Shown here: positions 25,740 through 39,750 of the stretch, piece by piece
How positions within the stretch are numbered: the stretch's first letter is position 1
Layout of the letters: each line of letters begins with the position of its first letter
Source: Tetrahymena thermophila SB210
Taxonomy: Eukaryota > Ciliophora > Oligohymenophorea > Hymenostomatida > Tetrahymenidae
NCBI RefSeq assembly: GCF_000189635.1
Contig: NW_002476500.1
Location: forward strand, 124,001 to 188,000
DNA length: 64,000 nt
Direction: 5' to 3'
Program-made: the position numbers and the translations under genes
The notes under the pieces: model-generated
What the model saw: only the letters and a program-made list of their open reading frames with translations
Told to the model about the DNA's origin: nothing
Database searches by the model: none

Positions 25740-26735
25740 TTTTTTAAAAAAATATTAAAGCTCACAGAATCTATTTTATTAAATTTTGAATAGATTATTC
25801 ACAAATTCTTAAAAATACTCTATTTATTTAATTTTTAATGCTCAAAATTTTGTGATAAGCTTTTTATTTCTTTTAGCCCTATCTTTTACTTCTCACTTTT
25901 CTTGATCATAACTTTTTTTGAAGTTAATTTACGTTAATCAATATTTAGTTAAAAAGTTAGAAAGCCAAAGTATATTATATTGATATTATACAAAGTAGAA
26001 TAATAAATTAGAAACAAATTTGAGAATATTACTTATGCTTTTAATCTAATCAATTAACAATTAAATAAATAATTACTTCTTACTTTGAAAGAAACAAACG
26101 AAACAAAATTTACTTAATTAATAATTTTTAAATTGAATTTAGAAATTCTATTACATAATGATTTATATCCAAATCCCTTATTGATTGAAGGGATTTAGGG
26201 ATTAAAAAATTTTATTAGATTTTAAATTTAATTGAATGATAGTTGATTTAATTGAAAAAACAATAGTTGGCAATAAATATTTTTTTTATCCACACCAGGG
26301 ATGTAAATGAATAAGAATATAAGGTTAAAAATATTTATTTGGTCAAGTGTTCTAAAATGAGTTTTTGGTTATATGGCTCTATATATGGATTGAAATTGAT
26401 GGATGGATGAAGTTAAATCTCATAAATTGTAAAATATGTATTATATATTTAAGATACGAAAAGATTAATTATGTAAATTAAAACAGTTATTTGTTTTAAA
26501 ATAGGTATTATAGGAGATATAAAAGAAATATTTTATTCAATAAAGGATATAAATAAAATTTTTTTATTATTTGTTTTAGTGATAATTATATTATGATATT
26601 CAATTAATTATTTTTCAGAAAATCAAATTAAAAGATAAAAAAAAATTATTTTACAACTTTTTTATCCAATTTTTTTTGTTAAATTTACGTACGATGCTGT
26701 TAATAATTAAAATTTAATTTTTAATTCAAGTTAAT
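25740..26735. other. Intergenic, AT-rich; downstream flank shared with LRR paralogues
   Basis: No gene. The right end (from about 26540, ttcaataaaggatataaa... to the LRR stop) is repeated downstream of two other LRR genes (about 39553 and 47375), so the gene duplication carried its 3' flank. Confidence 0.65.
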
Positions 26736-29700
26736 TCAATCTACAATTAATTTAACTAATCTTTTTATTTTTTAAGCTAATCTTTTGTCTTCTGTTTTTA
26801 CATATCCATGCAATTTTCTTTTCAATTTAAATTTAAAAAAATTGTGCTTTTAATTATCTAATTTTAAACAATAAAAACAAATTACAATAACTTTATATTT
26901 TTACAATTGATTATTTGACTGGATTTTAGAAACTTATTATTATTACTTATAAAATAAACATATTTTAATAAACATCCTAAAAACTTTAAAATAATTATTT
27001 TAAGAAAATAATAAATGAAATTTACTCTGGTTAAAAAAATAACTATGTAAGTTATGTGCAGTTACTCAATTCTAATGCAATATTTTATACTCCTTCATCA
27101 CCAACTTTATTATCCCTTTAAAAAAAATAAATTTTTTCAATAACTATTCAAATTTCCTGAGAAATTTAAATCAAAATAGATAAAATAATCAAAAAATTTT
27201 AAATTAATTGTCTATAAATCCATATAAAAATAAATGTTACCAAATCGAAAAGGTGAGATTAGTTAGGAATTTGCAGTTACCAAGTGCTCTACCGATACTA
27301 GAAGCTCCATCATCACCAATTTAATTATTACTTTTATAAATGAAAATCATATTTAATTAAAAATTTTTGACATTTTATAAATAGATTTTTGTAATCTTGA
27401 TTTTAAATAAAAAGCATTCATATAATTTTTTCAAAAGTAAATAATAAATAAAATAGATTTACGATATTATAAATTCTAAATTTGTAAGTTAAGGGCAGTT
27501 ATTCAAGCCTAATCCAATATTTTATGCTCCTTCATCACCGATTTTATTTTTCCTTTCCAAAAAAAATAAATTTATTCATTAGCTATTCAATTTTCCTGAG
27601 AAATTTAAATCAAAATAGATAAAATAATCAAAAACTTTTAAATTATCTATAAATCAATATAAAATAAATGTTACCAAATCGAAAAGGTGAGATTAGTTAG
27701 GAATTTGCAGTTACCAAGTGCTCTACCTATACTAGAAGCTCCATCATCCCCAATTTAATTATTACTTTTATAAATGAAAATCATGTTTAATTAAAATATA
27801 TAGACACTATATTAAAATTATTTTTTTTACTTGATTTTAAATAAAAAGCATTCAAATTATTTTTTCAAAAGTAAATAATAAATAAAATAGATTTACGATA
27901 TTATAAATTCTAAATTTGTAAGTTAAGTGCAGTTATTCAAGCCTAATCCAATATTTTATGCTCCTTCATCACCAATTTTATTTTTCCTTTTCAAAAAAAA
28001 TAAATTTATTCATTAACTATTCAAATTTCCTGAGAAATTTAAATCAAAATAGATAAAATAATCAAAAACCTTTAAATTGTCTATCAATCAATATAAAATA
28101 AATGTTACCAAATCGAAAAGGTGAGATTAGTTAGGAATTTGCAGCTACCAAGTGCTTTACCGATACTAGAAGCTCCATCATCCCCAATTTAATTATTACT
28201 TTTATAAATGAAAATAATGTTTAATTAAAATAAAGAGACACTTTATAAAAAATATTTTTATATACTTGATTTTAAATAAACAGCATTCTTGTAATTTTTT
28301 TCAAAAGTAAATAATAAATAAATTAGATTTACGACATGCCAAATACTAAATTTGTAAGTTAAGTGCAGTTACTCAAACCTAATCCAATTTTCTATGCTCC
28401 TTCATCACCGATTTTATTATCCCTTTTCAAAAAAAATAAATTTTTTCATTAACTATTCAAATTTCCGGAGAAATTTAAATCAAAATAGATCAAATAATCA
28501 AAAGCTTTTAAATTGTCTATAAATCAAAAGAGAATCAATGTTACCAAATCTAAAAGTGGAGATTAGTTAGGAATTTGCAGTTACCAAGTGCTGTACCAAT
28601 AGTAGAAACTCCATAATCTCCAATTTAATTTTAACTTTTATAAATAAAAAATTATGTTTAATAAAAATTTAACCATTTTATAAATATTAATTTAAAAAAC
28701 TTGTTTTTAAATAAAAAGCATTTATATAAGCTTTTTCAAAAGTAAATAATAAATGGAATAAATTTACGCTATGCTAAATGTTAAACTTGTAAGTTAAGTG
28801 CAGTTACTCAAGCCTAATCCAATATTTTATGCTCCTATATCACCGATTTTATTTTTCCTTTTCAAACAAAATAAATTAATTCATAAACTATTAAAATTTT
28901 TTATGAAATTTAAATCAAAATAGATAAAATAATTTAAACTTTATAAACTGTCTATAAATAAATTTAAACTCAAGATTACCAAATTAAATATTAAGTTTGT
29001 ATATTTTATTTTAAATAAAAAGCATATTTATAATTTTTGTTCCAAACTAAATTATAAGTGAAATAAATTTACGTTATGTCAAAAGTTAAACTTGTAAGTT
29101 GAGTACAGTTACTCAAGCCTAATCCAATATTTTATGCTCCTTCATCACTGATTTTATTTTCCCTTTTCAAACAAAATAAATAAAATTATTATTTAATTAA
29201 TTACTTCAATCTAATCTCAAAAATAAAAATCTAATTAAGCTTTCTAAATTATCAAAATCATTAAATTAAAATTACCTAAGCGAAAATTTTAAATTAATAA
29301 GTGACTTATAGCTACTTAATGCTTTTCCAAAAGAATATGCTCCTTCATCTCCAATTTAACTGTTACTTTTATTATAGAAAATAATATATATGCTTATAAA
29401 TAAAAAAAATTATCATCAAATAATTCATTAATTTAAAACTATTTAAACAATAATTATATAAGATATTAAAATCTTTCTAAATTTTCAAAAAATGAAATTT
29501 CAAAATTACGAAAGCTCAAATTTTAGATTCATAAGTAATTTACAGCTACCTAGTACAATACAAATAGCAGATACTCCTTCATCTCCTATTTCATTTTTGC
29601 TTATAATATATAAATATTCATTTATATTAACTTAAAAATTGTTTAAGGATTAAATAGTTAAGGTTTTTATTAAATTGTACAATTAATTTAAATTTATCCT

Positions 29701-31493
29701 TTAAAAAATTAAAATTAATTACGAGAGGTTAATATCTAGATGGGTCAACATTCTACAACAACTACCTAATGCTTTACTAATTGAAAATGCACCTTCTTTT
29801 CCAAATAAATTTGCACTTTTTTAAAATTTTACAATTAAATATAAAATTATATTGAAAAAGAATTTTTGAATTTATAACAGATAGATAATCAATAAAATTT
29901 ACGATGCGTTTAAAGTTAAGGTTATCAGATTAGTACAAATATTAATACCTTCAGCAATACTCTCTATCTATCTATCACCCATTTTATTTTTCCTTTCCAA
30001 AAAAATTTTTTTTAATAAATAATTTATTTACTATTTAAAGAATACAATAAATATAACTAAATATGTTTAATATAATTTCTATAGAATTACCAAAGCTACA
30101 AATTTAAGTTAGTAAGTGCTTTGCATCTATGTAATACTGTGCAAATCTAAACTGCACCTCCATATTCAATCTAATTTCCACTTTTATAATTTATATAAAT
30201 AAAATATTATTTAAAATAATTTTAATTAATAAAAAATATAATAATTTTCAGAAATAGAATTTAACAGAATTTTTTAAATTATTATGTAAATAAAAACTAT
30301 GATAAAAATAGACTAAGATGTCATTTAGATTTATGATATGCATGCAAACTTTTGTGTTTTGATTTATATAGTTAAGATAATTTACAAATTTTTTGGGGAT
30401 TATTTAATGAGTTTAGAAAGATGAACTTAATTGTATTAAAAAATAAATAAATTAAAAAAAGAATACTCTAAATTTAGCTGTAAACTTTTGAGATTAGTGA
30501 GATTGCTCATAGTTTCTTCTAATAGAATATTTCCTTAATCTTAAATTTCATTTAATCTTTCAAATTAAAAAATAAATAAATCAATTAAATAAAGTATCAA
30601 AAGTTCTATTTTACCTAGGTTCTTTACAAGCTTTAAATTGTAAGTTAAAGTTACTTTCTAAAGACAAAATTTGAGCATATATTTAATCATTGCTGTTTAA
30701 ATCATTTTAATTTTTTTTAAATTATTAAATTAACAAAATGATAGAAATTAATTTAACAAGAAAGATTCAAGCTTTCAGCTTTTTATAAATGATAGAAATA
30801 TATAAATAAATAAATAACTAGTGTTTTAAGATAATATTATAATTTATAAAACAATTTTTTGGCTTATTAACATAAAAAATATGTTTGTTTACCTCTTATT
30901 ATTAGTTTCAATAAAATCCTTTAAGTAAGAGTATTTAGCAAATATTTAACTTATCTAATCATCTGAAATATTTTCTTTGCTACATATTAGATTGATATAG
31001 TAAATCATGATATTTAAAATAGAAAAATTAAATGATTACTTAAGATTTAATATCAAAGATTCTAATTTTTCACATTATACTAAAGAAGTGTTAAGCTAAG
31101 TAACTTATTCATTACTAAGAGTAAAATTTCTATTTATTTTATAAATAATAACAAAAAAATTTTATTTTAGAATAAATAAATGAATGAATGAATAAAATAT
31201 ATTAAATTTTATTTATTCTTAATTTTATAAATTTATAAAAAAGAGAAAAAGTTTTAAAATAAATAATTATTTTTATTAAAAAAATATTTATGATTAAATA
31301 AAATTATAAATATTTATAATATTTACTTTAACTGTAAGTCAATATGAGTTAGAACTTTCAAGTTAGATTTCATTAACTTTTTATTAAAAAAAAATATTTT
31401 ATAATGATAAATAAAACAAATAAATATGGATACATCTTCCAGATTATTAAAGCAATTATCCTATTACTCCATTTTTTTAATTTTATTTTCCAT
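26736..31493 (-). CDS. LRR gene A: exon-per-repeat leucine-rich-repeat protein (about 20 repeats)
   Basis: First exon starts at ATG 31493 (MENKIKKMEQQDNCFNNLED, then GTATCC donor). Exon 2 is a 50-nt half repeat (LMKSNLKVLTHIDLQL). Downstream, exons of 75-90 nt each encode one LRR, e.g. near 27480-27560 the type NKIGDEGAQNIGLGLSNC then TQLTNLEFGI, alternating near 27240-27330 with NQIGDDGASSIGRALGNC then KFLTNLTFSI. All end with two bases of a split codon, so every repeat exon is phase-symmetric. The last exon contains GYVKTEDKRLAQKIKRLVKL and ends IVD, TGA at 26736-26738. No signal peptide, TM or other domain; presumably a cytosolic solenoid for protein binding. At about 28975 one B-type exon is missing between two A-type exons. 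Exact splicing of each exon and total length are not fully worked out. Confidence 0.75.
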
Positions 31494-32501
31494 TTATATT
31501 TCTTTGATTATTAATTAATTGATTAATTTTATCAGAAATTAATAATTTTGATTAATAAAAAAATTCTTAATTATCTCTTATTTTACTTGTACCTTCTAAA
31601 AAAATATCAATAAATCAGTCTCCTTATTTTTTCTCTTTTTATAAAGAGATTTATCATAAATACTATAATTTAAGCTACCGTCTATTCTCTAAGTCAAGGT
31701 GCACTCTAAATTAAGGTGAATTTTTTATAAAGGGCACAAAAAGTGCAAAAAGGCGAAAAATAATTATTTTTTTTGTGCACCTTAACTGAGGGAATGGACG
31801 GTAGAATAAAATTAAAATTTTCTATAATTTTAAGGCCTGATTAAAACAGAAGCTTAGATAATAAGATTTTTGGATCTTAATCATTTTATTAGGCTTTATG
31901 AAGAATAAATTTTAAATTTAAGAAAATGATATAAATTAAAAGAAAAAAGTGTTTTAGTAATTATTTAAAAAAATTTTTATATTAAAAAATTAATGATTAA
32001 AAAAGATAGTAAATTTACGGAAGTTCAAATTAAAAATAATAGATATTCATGCATTCACATATAACAAGTAAGTATAAACAAACTTAGTAGTTAGTTTTCC
32101 AACTAACACATAGAGATATTAAATATAAATATAAATAAATATTTTTATATTATTATTTTATAATGTATAAATAATAAATTTATCCATATAACATAGCAAG
32201 GATAAGGGAGTTTTTAATTTAAATAGTTCATTTATTTTCTTAATATTATTCTTCTAGTCTGTCTGTATGTATGTAAGTAAATTTAATTTTTAAATTTTCA
32301 TTTATATAATATGCTATTTATTTATTAGCTTACAAACATATTTATTTGTATTTAAAATTATAAATAATAAATTTATCTATATATCTTCTCTTTTTTAAGT
32401 TAAACTTTCCATTACAAAATATTAAAAAATAAACATTTTATATTCTATTATTCAAATAATTTTATATTTATTAGTCCTTTTTCAACCAAACCACTCTTTT
32501 A
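31494..32501. other. Spacer between LRR genes A and B
   Basis: Contains the upstream region of gene A, the MITE, and the 3' flank of gene B. Apart from these, AT-rich DNA with no gene-like frame. Confidence 0.6.
31678..31801. mobile_element. Tc1/mariner-type MITE in the 5' flank of LRR gene A
   Basis: Terminal inverted repeats of 27-30 bp (ccgtctattctct... and its complement ...gggaatggacgg; 26 of 30 positions match when the flanking CTA/TAG is included) enclose a 124-bp element flanked by TA on both sides. The paralogous 5' flank of LRR gene C has an unfilled CTAG at 47124-47127 in otherwise aligned sequence, showing insertion into TA with TA duplication. No coding capacity. It lies about 185 bp upstream of the start codon. 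Confidence 0.8.
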
Positions 32502-35500
32502 TCACAATAAGAACTTTGTTTTTAAAACAACTAATCTTTTGGATTTAAGATATTTGCTTTTTACTTTCAATGATTTTAATTTGCTGATTCCTTAAATACT
32601 TTTAAAATAAATAGTGTAAATAAATAAATTAAGATTTTTAAAATAAAAATTATATTTTAAACTTAAAAAAAAAAATCATTATAAAAGTAAAAATAAAATG
32701 AATGAAATATATGACAAATAAAAAGCTAAAAAGTAAATTAAAAGAGTATTTTATATTGTTTTAAATTCATTTTTAAATTCAAAAATTTCACAATCTAATA
32801 TAAATAAAGTGATTTTACCAAAGATCTAATTTCAAATTTGAAAGATGAGTGCAATTTGCTAGAGCAGAACCAAAGGCTTATGCTCCTTCCTCATCTATCT
32901 AATTGGCACTTTTTAAATAATGAATAAAAAATATTATTAATAAGTTAGTTAGAAGGAAAAAATGAAGAAAATATATAAAATAATAATTAGTAAGGAATTA
33001 ATAAAACATTTAAAAAAAGTTGAAAATTCAAAAATTGGTTAAATTAACAAAGAAAGGCTAAAAATATTAACATCATAAAAAAGAAAAAATAAATTAAATC
33101 AAATAAAGAACTAATAAATAAATTAATCAAAAGAGTTATATTATCAATTCATTTTTCAATTAAAAAATATCGTAATCTAAAACAAGCAAACTGTTTTACT
33201 TAAGATTAAGTGTCAAACTTAAGAGATTAGCGTAATTTTCTAAAGCAGAACCTAAGCCTGTTATACCTTCATCACCAATTTAATTTTTCCTTTTTAAATA
33301 TTTATAAAAAAAATGGTAATTTGTTAGTTTGTAGGAAAAAAATGAAGTAAAAAATTTGAAATAATAAGAAATGAATAAATAAATAAATAATTATAAAATG
33401 AAAAAGAAAAAAAATTATTCTATTAATAAAGAAAGAAAAATAAAAACAAGCTGAATAAAAAAGAAAAAAGAAAATAAATCTAATAAAAAACTAATAAATT
33501 AAATAAATGAGTTTTTTAAATTTTATTAAATTTATTTTTTAATATAAAATATCATAATCCAAAACAAATAAATTATTTTACCTAAGATTAAGTGCCAAAT
33601 TTGAAAGATTATTGCACTTTGATAAAGCAAAACTTAAACCTAATATACCTTCATCACCTATTTAATTGTAACTTTTTGAATATTGAAGAAAAAAAGTATT
33701 ATTAATTAGTTAGTAAGAAGGAAAAAATGAATCAATTAATAATAAAAATAAAAGTTGAAAATAAAAAATTAGTTAAATTATCTATCAAACAAAAAAAAAA
33801 ACACACATACACAGGATAAAAAGAAAAAGAAAAATAAATAAATAGCTAATAATTTAATAAAAGAATTATATTATTTAAATTGTTAAAAAATATCTCAATC
33901 CAAAATAAAAAAACTGTTTTTACCTGAGCAAAAGTTCCAATTTTGAGAGACTAGTACATTTTGCTAAACCAGAACCTAATCCTAATGCACCAATATTTCC
34001 AATAACATTTTCACTTTTTAAATTTTGAAGAAAAAAATAATATTAATTAGTTTGTTAGTTAGTTAGTTAGTTTGGAGGATAAAATGAAGAAAAAATAGGA
34101 AATAATAAGACATCAATTAATTAATAAATAAATAAATAAATAAAAAAAAAAGTTAATATCAAAAAATTAGTTAAATTAATAAATAAAAAAAGCAAATTAA
34201 AACAGAAAAATAAAAATAAATCCAGTAAAGACTAATAAATAAATTAAAAGATATTGTTATTTTGTTTTAAATTCATTTTTATATAAAAAAATATCACAAT
34301 CCAAAACAAATAAACTGTTTTTACTATAATGAAAGTTTCAAAAACACAGTTATTTATTAAGTGAAAAAATATGAATTAATAAAAATTAAAAGCAAAAGTT
34401 TAAAATGAAAAAAGAAGTTAAGTTAAAAAATAATAAAAAAACAAAAGTAGTATAAAAATAAAATAAATAAATTAAATAAAAAGCTAATAAATTAATTAAA
34501 AGAGTAAGTTTGTTTAATTGTTTGAAATTTATTATCTATTAAAAAATATCCTAAACAAAAACAAATAAACTGTTTTTACTTAAGTTAAAGCGTCAAATTT
34601 GAGAGATTAGTACACTTTCCTAAATCATTACATAAACATGATGTGCCTTCATCACCAATTTAATTTTTACTTTTTAAATTTTGTATTTAAAAATATTGTT
34701 GATTAATAAATTAGAAGGAAAAATTAAGAAAAAATATAAATCAATTATCAAAAAATATAAACAAATATTTTTAATGATAAAAAAAGTTAAATTAACAAAG
34801 AAAGAAAGAAAAGTAAACATAAACAGTGAAAAAATGGAAAATAAAAAGATAATAAATAAATTCAAATAGTTTTGTATTGTTTTAAATTCATTTTATATTC
34901 AAAAATATCACATTCTAAAACAAAGAAACTGTTTTTACATAAGATAGAGTGTCAAATCTGAGAGATTAGTACAATTTCCTAAATCATGACATAAGGATGA
35001 TGCGCCCTCATCACCAATTTTATTTTAACTTTTTAAATTTTGAAGATAAAAATATTATTGATTAGCAAATTAGCAGGAAAAAATGAAGAAAAAATATAAA
35101 TAAATTAACTAATAAAAAAAGCAAAAATTTTTAATGAAATAAATAAAGAGTAAAAATAAACAGTGAAAAAATGGAAAATAAAAATAAATCAAACAAAAAG
35201 CTAATAAATAAATTCAAATAGTTTTTTATTGTTTTAAATACATTTTTAAATTCAAAAATATCATATTCAAAAACAAAAAAACTGTTTTTACCTAAGATAA
35301 AGTGTCAAATTTGAGAGATTTGTGCACTTGCCTAAACTAGAACCTAAGCCTGATGCTCCAATTGCACCAATTTAATTTTCACTATTTAAATATTTAAAAA
35401 AAAAAATAATATTAATAAGTTAGTAGTAAGTTAGAAGGTAAAAATTAAGAAAAAATATTGAATAATAAAATATGAATTAATAAGCAATAAAAGCAAAAGT

Positions 35501-38500
35501 TGAGAAATTAAAAAATAAATTAACAAAAAAATAAAAAACATAAGAAAAATATTGAAATAATAATAACAAATTAATTAATTGATAATAAAAGCAAAAGCTT
35601 AAAATCAAAAAAGTAGTTAAATTAACAAATAAAGCAAAATCAAAATAAAATAGGAATAGAAAAATAAACCTAATAAATAGCTAATAAATAAATTTAAAAG
35701 AATTTTTTATTGTTTTAAATTCATTTTTTAATTCAAAATATCAAAATCCAAAACAAATAAACTGTTTTTACCTTAGATAAAATGTTAAATTTGAGAGATT
35801 AGTGCATTTTTCTAAAGAAGTACCTAAGCCTGATGCACCTACATCACCAAAATAATTGCTGCTTTTTAAAAGTTGAAGAAAAAAATATTATTATAATTTT
35901 TTTAGAAGAAAAAATATTTATTATGAATTAATAAATTTTAAATGCAAAATTTCAAAATGAAAAAAAAAGTTAAAGTAACAAAGAAAGAAAAAAACACACA
36001 AACAGAATAAAAATACAGTAACAAACTAATAAAAAAATAAAATAAAAGAGCTTGTTAAATTGTTTTAGATTCATTTTTTATTAAAAAATATCATAATCCA
36101 AAACAAATAAACTATTTTTACCTAAGCTCAAGCTCCAAATTTGAGAGATTAGTAAAATTTGCAAGAGCAGAACCTAAGCCTAATACCCCTTCATCATCAA
36201 TTTAATTGCCACTTATTAAATATTGAATAAAAAATATTATTAATTAGTTAGTTATTTGTTTAGTTAGAAGGAAAAAAAGAATAATAAAAGTAAATTTTGA
36301 AAACGAAAAAATTAGTTAGAGAATTTATAATAGGAGGATTTTAAGGCTGATAGGGTCAAAAAAAAACCTTTTTTTTTTAATTTTCGAGTATTTTATTGTT
36401 GTTTTATTTTTTTTTTGCACGATTTTTGGTGTTTATTTATTTTTTTATTTACAATCAAATAAATAGCTAAAAAATTTATTAAAATAGTTTGTTATATAGT
36501 TTTAAATTCATTTTTATTAAAAAATATCACTAAATTAATAAATTATTTTTACTGAAGTAAAAGTGTTAAATTCTATAGATTAGTGCAATTTGCTAAAGCA
36601 GAACCTAAGCCTGACATACCTTCATCACCAATTTAATTGCAACTTTTTAAATATTGAAGAAAAAATATAATTAATTAATTAGTTAAATTTGATAGAAAAA
36701 ATGAAGAAAAGTTTTGAAATAATAAGAAATAAAATAATTAAAAATAAAAGCAAAAGTAAAAATGAAAAAATAACTTAAATTTAAAAGAAAGAAAAAAAAC
36801 ACAAACAGTATAAAAAAAGAAAAATTAATCAAAAATATGAGTTCATTAATTAATTAAAAGTGTTTTTTGCTAAAAATTCATTTTTCTATATAAAAAAAAT
36901 CAAAAACAGAAAAACTGCTTTTACCGAAGAGCAAGTATCAAATTTGAGAGATTAGTGCACTTTGCTAAAGCAGAGCCTAAGCCTGAGGCACCTTCATCAC
37001 CAAATTTACAGTTACTTTTTAAATATTTAAGAAAAAAAATTATTAGTTTTAAGGAAAAAATAATGAAAAAATATTTCATCATAAGTTATGAATTAATAAG
37101 TAATAAAAGCAAAAGTTAAAAGTGAAACAATTAATTAACTTAACAAAAAAAGAAATAAATAAATAAAAAAACAAACAAAAAACAAAAAATGCACACACAA
37201 ATAAAACAAAAAAGAAAAAGAATAATAAATCCAATAAAAAGTCAATAAATAAATTAAAAGAGTTTGCTTTTTTGTTTTAATTCATTTTTTATTTTAAAAA
37301 TCACAATCCAAAACAAATAAACTGTTTTTACTGAAGACCAAGTGTTAAATCTGAGAGATTAGTGCAATTCATTAAATTAATACCTAAGCTTGATACACCA
37401 TCATCACCAATATCATTGAATCTTTTTAAATATTGAAGAAAAATACAACTAAAAAATTAGTCAGAAGGAAAAAATGAAGTAAAAATATAAATTAATAAGA
37501 AATTAATGAATTAATCATAAAAGCAAATATTAAAATAGAAAAAAGGTTAAATTAATAAAGAAAACAAAGACAGAAATATAATAAAAAAGAATAAATAAAA
37601 ACAGAAATAGAATAAAAAGTTTAATAAATTAATTAAAATAGTTTGTTTTATTTAAATTCATTTTTATATTAATTAATAAACTGTTTTTACCTAAGATCAA
37701 GCATCAATTTTGAGAGGTTAGTGCACTTTCCTAAAGCAAAACCTAAGTATGATGCACCATTTGAGCTAATTTGATTGAGCCTTTTTAATATTGAAGAAAA
37801 GATACAATTAATTAGTTAGAAGGAAAAAATGAAGTAAAAATATATTATAAAAATGAATTAATTAATAATAAAAGCAAATGTTTATAATGAAAAAGATTTG
37901 TTAAATTAACCAAAAAAATGTAGAAAAAAAGAAAATTAAAAATAAATCCAAAAAAAATCTGATAAATAAATTAAAAAAGTTTTTTATTTTGTTTTAAATT
38001 AATTTTTTATTAAAAAATATCCCAAACCAAACCAAAACAATAAACTGTTTTTACCTAAAATAAAGTGTCAAATTTGAGAGATTAGTGCAATTTGCTAAAG
38101 CAGAACCTAAGCTTTATACATCTTCATCTCCAATTTACTTACCACTTTTTAATAATGAAGAAAAAAATATTTTTAATTAGCTAGTTAGAAGGAAGAAATG
38201 AAGAATAAATATATAATAATCTAAAAAATCAAAAATTTAGTACAATTAACAAAAAAATAAAAAAAGTACAAGTTGAATAAAAAAGAAAATAAAAATAAAT
38301 CCTTTTAAAAGCTAATAAATAAACAAACATATTTTTTATATTTATTTTTATTTTTTAGTAAAAATATCACAATCCAAAAGAAAAACTATTTTTACTTTAG
38401 TTAAAGTTTCAAATTTGAGAGATTAGTGCACTGTGCTAAAGCATTACTTAAGCCTTATATAGCTTCATCACCAAATTTATTATCACTTTTTAAGCAATGA

Positions 38501-38871
38501 ATATAATTAATTGGTTGGTTAGAAGGAAAAAATATGAAATAATAAATTAATTAATAATAAAAGCAAATTTTGAAAATGAAATTTAAGTTTAAAAAATTAA
38601 ATAAATTAAAAGGATTGAATAAAGCTGAGAATTTCTTTTTGAAAAAATATTTTAAATGACTTGAAAATAAAATATTAAAAAAATTAATAATTAATAATAA
38701 TGAAAATATTAACAAATTAAATTTACCTCAAAGCAATATAGAGAGCCTAATGAAATTAAAGTGAAGAGCTTAAAAACTTTTTTATTAATAAAAATAAATT
38801 TTAAGAATATTTATATTACAATAAATATTTACTTTTTATAGATTATCAAAATATTTTTTCTAATATATCAT
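32502..38871 (-). CDS. LRR gene B: exon-per-repeat leucine-rich-repeat protein (about 15 repeats)
   Basis: Exon 1 is 38871..38833 (MIYQKKYFDNLQK, GTAAAT donor); exon 2 is the 50-nt half repeat 38776..38727. About fifteen repeat exons follow at roughly 350-bp spacing (near 38400, 38060, 37690, 37330, 36930, 36560, 36120, 35775, 35295, 34940, 34580, 33920, 33580, 33195, 32820), typified by NQIGDEGILGLSFALSKC then NNLSNLALNL. The terminal exon has GISKLKSLKVKSKYLKSKRLV and ends at TGA 32502-32504. Repeats here are closer to each other than to those of gene A, so the array expanded independently. Around 34325 a repeat exon has been almost wholly deleted, leaving only its splice-edge sequence. Introns carry long poly-A/AAT tracts. 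No other domain is visible. Confidence 0.72.
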
Positions 38872-39750
38872 TTTTTTTTTTTCAAAAATATTGAATAACA
38901 ATTTATTGAAGGAAATTTAATTAATAAGAAGTATATTATTTAATTAATTTGGATAAAAAGAACAAAATTAAAATAAGTATTAAATATGAATTAATAAATT
39001 TGCTTTTAGAGATCACAAAAAGTTAGAGTAGCATTCATTTTTTAATTTTTATATTTCTATTTAAAATGTGTACTTAAGAATAGAGTAATTTTAATAAAAT
39101 AATGTTTATTTAGTAAAGTGAAATGCCTATTTAATTTACAAAAGACTAATACACTATATCTTAATTACATATATTAAATAAGCTATAAGCTAAATATGCT
39201 TAAAACAGCTTTATTTTTGTCTTTTTACCTAAAATTAAAATTCACAAAATCAAAAATTTTAAATAATATCTATATAATGTGTATCCTTATGACATGTGAT
39301 TTTTGGAAAAACATTTAAATAATTTTTTCTGACTCAAAAAAAATTTATATGATTAAAATATACTGATATATAAAAATATATAAATATATGGATAATAGAA
39401 GGTAGGTATAATGAAAATAAATTTAAAAATATTAGTTTAAATATGAGTCTAATATGCTGATATTGTGCTGGTGACAAAAAATAAATGAGGGATGTTTATA
39501 TAGTTATTTTTTTGCAAATGTAGAATAGTAGATAAATAAGAAGTATTTTATTCAATAAAGGATATAAATTAAATGTTTTTATTATTTCTTTTAGTGATAA
39601 TTAAATTATGATATTCAATCAATTGTTTTTCGGAAAATCAAATTAAAAGATAAAAAAAATTTATTTTACAACTTTTGTATCCTATTTTTTTTGTTATATA
39701 TAAGTACTATTATATTAATAATTAATATTTAATTTTTAATTGAAGTTAAT
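38872..39750. other. Spacer between LRR genes B and C
   Basis: AT-rich. From about 39345 to 39640 it matches the spacer at about 47180-47400 almost base for base (both contain atgctgatattg(t/c)gctg and aaatgagggatg), so it belongs to the duplicated gene block. Confidence 0.65.

Noticed and set aside
34674-34869. Overlapping open frames on both strands between two gene B repeats
   Set aside because: They are poly-A/AAT intron sequence between LRR exons, not genes.
36345-36435. Odd intronic stretch with aaaaaaaaaccttttttttttaa and tgcacgatttttggtg
   Set aside because: Low-complexity runs; no inverted ends, target duplication or second copy seen in the window, so not called an element.
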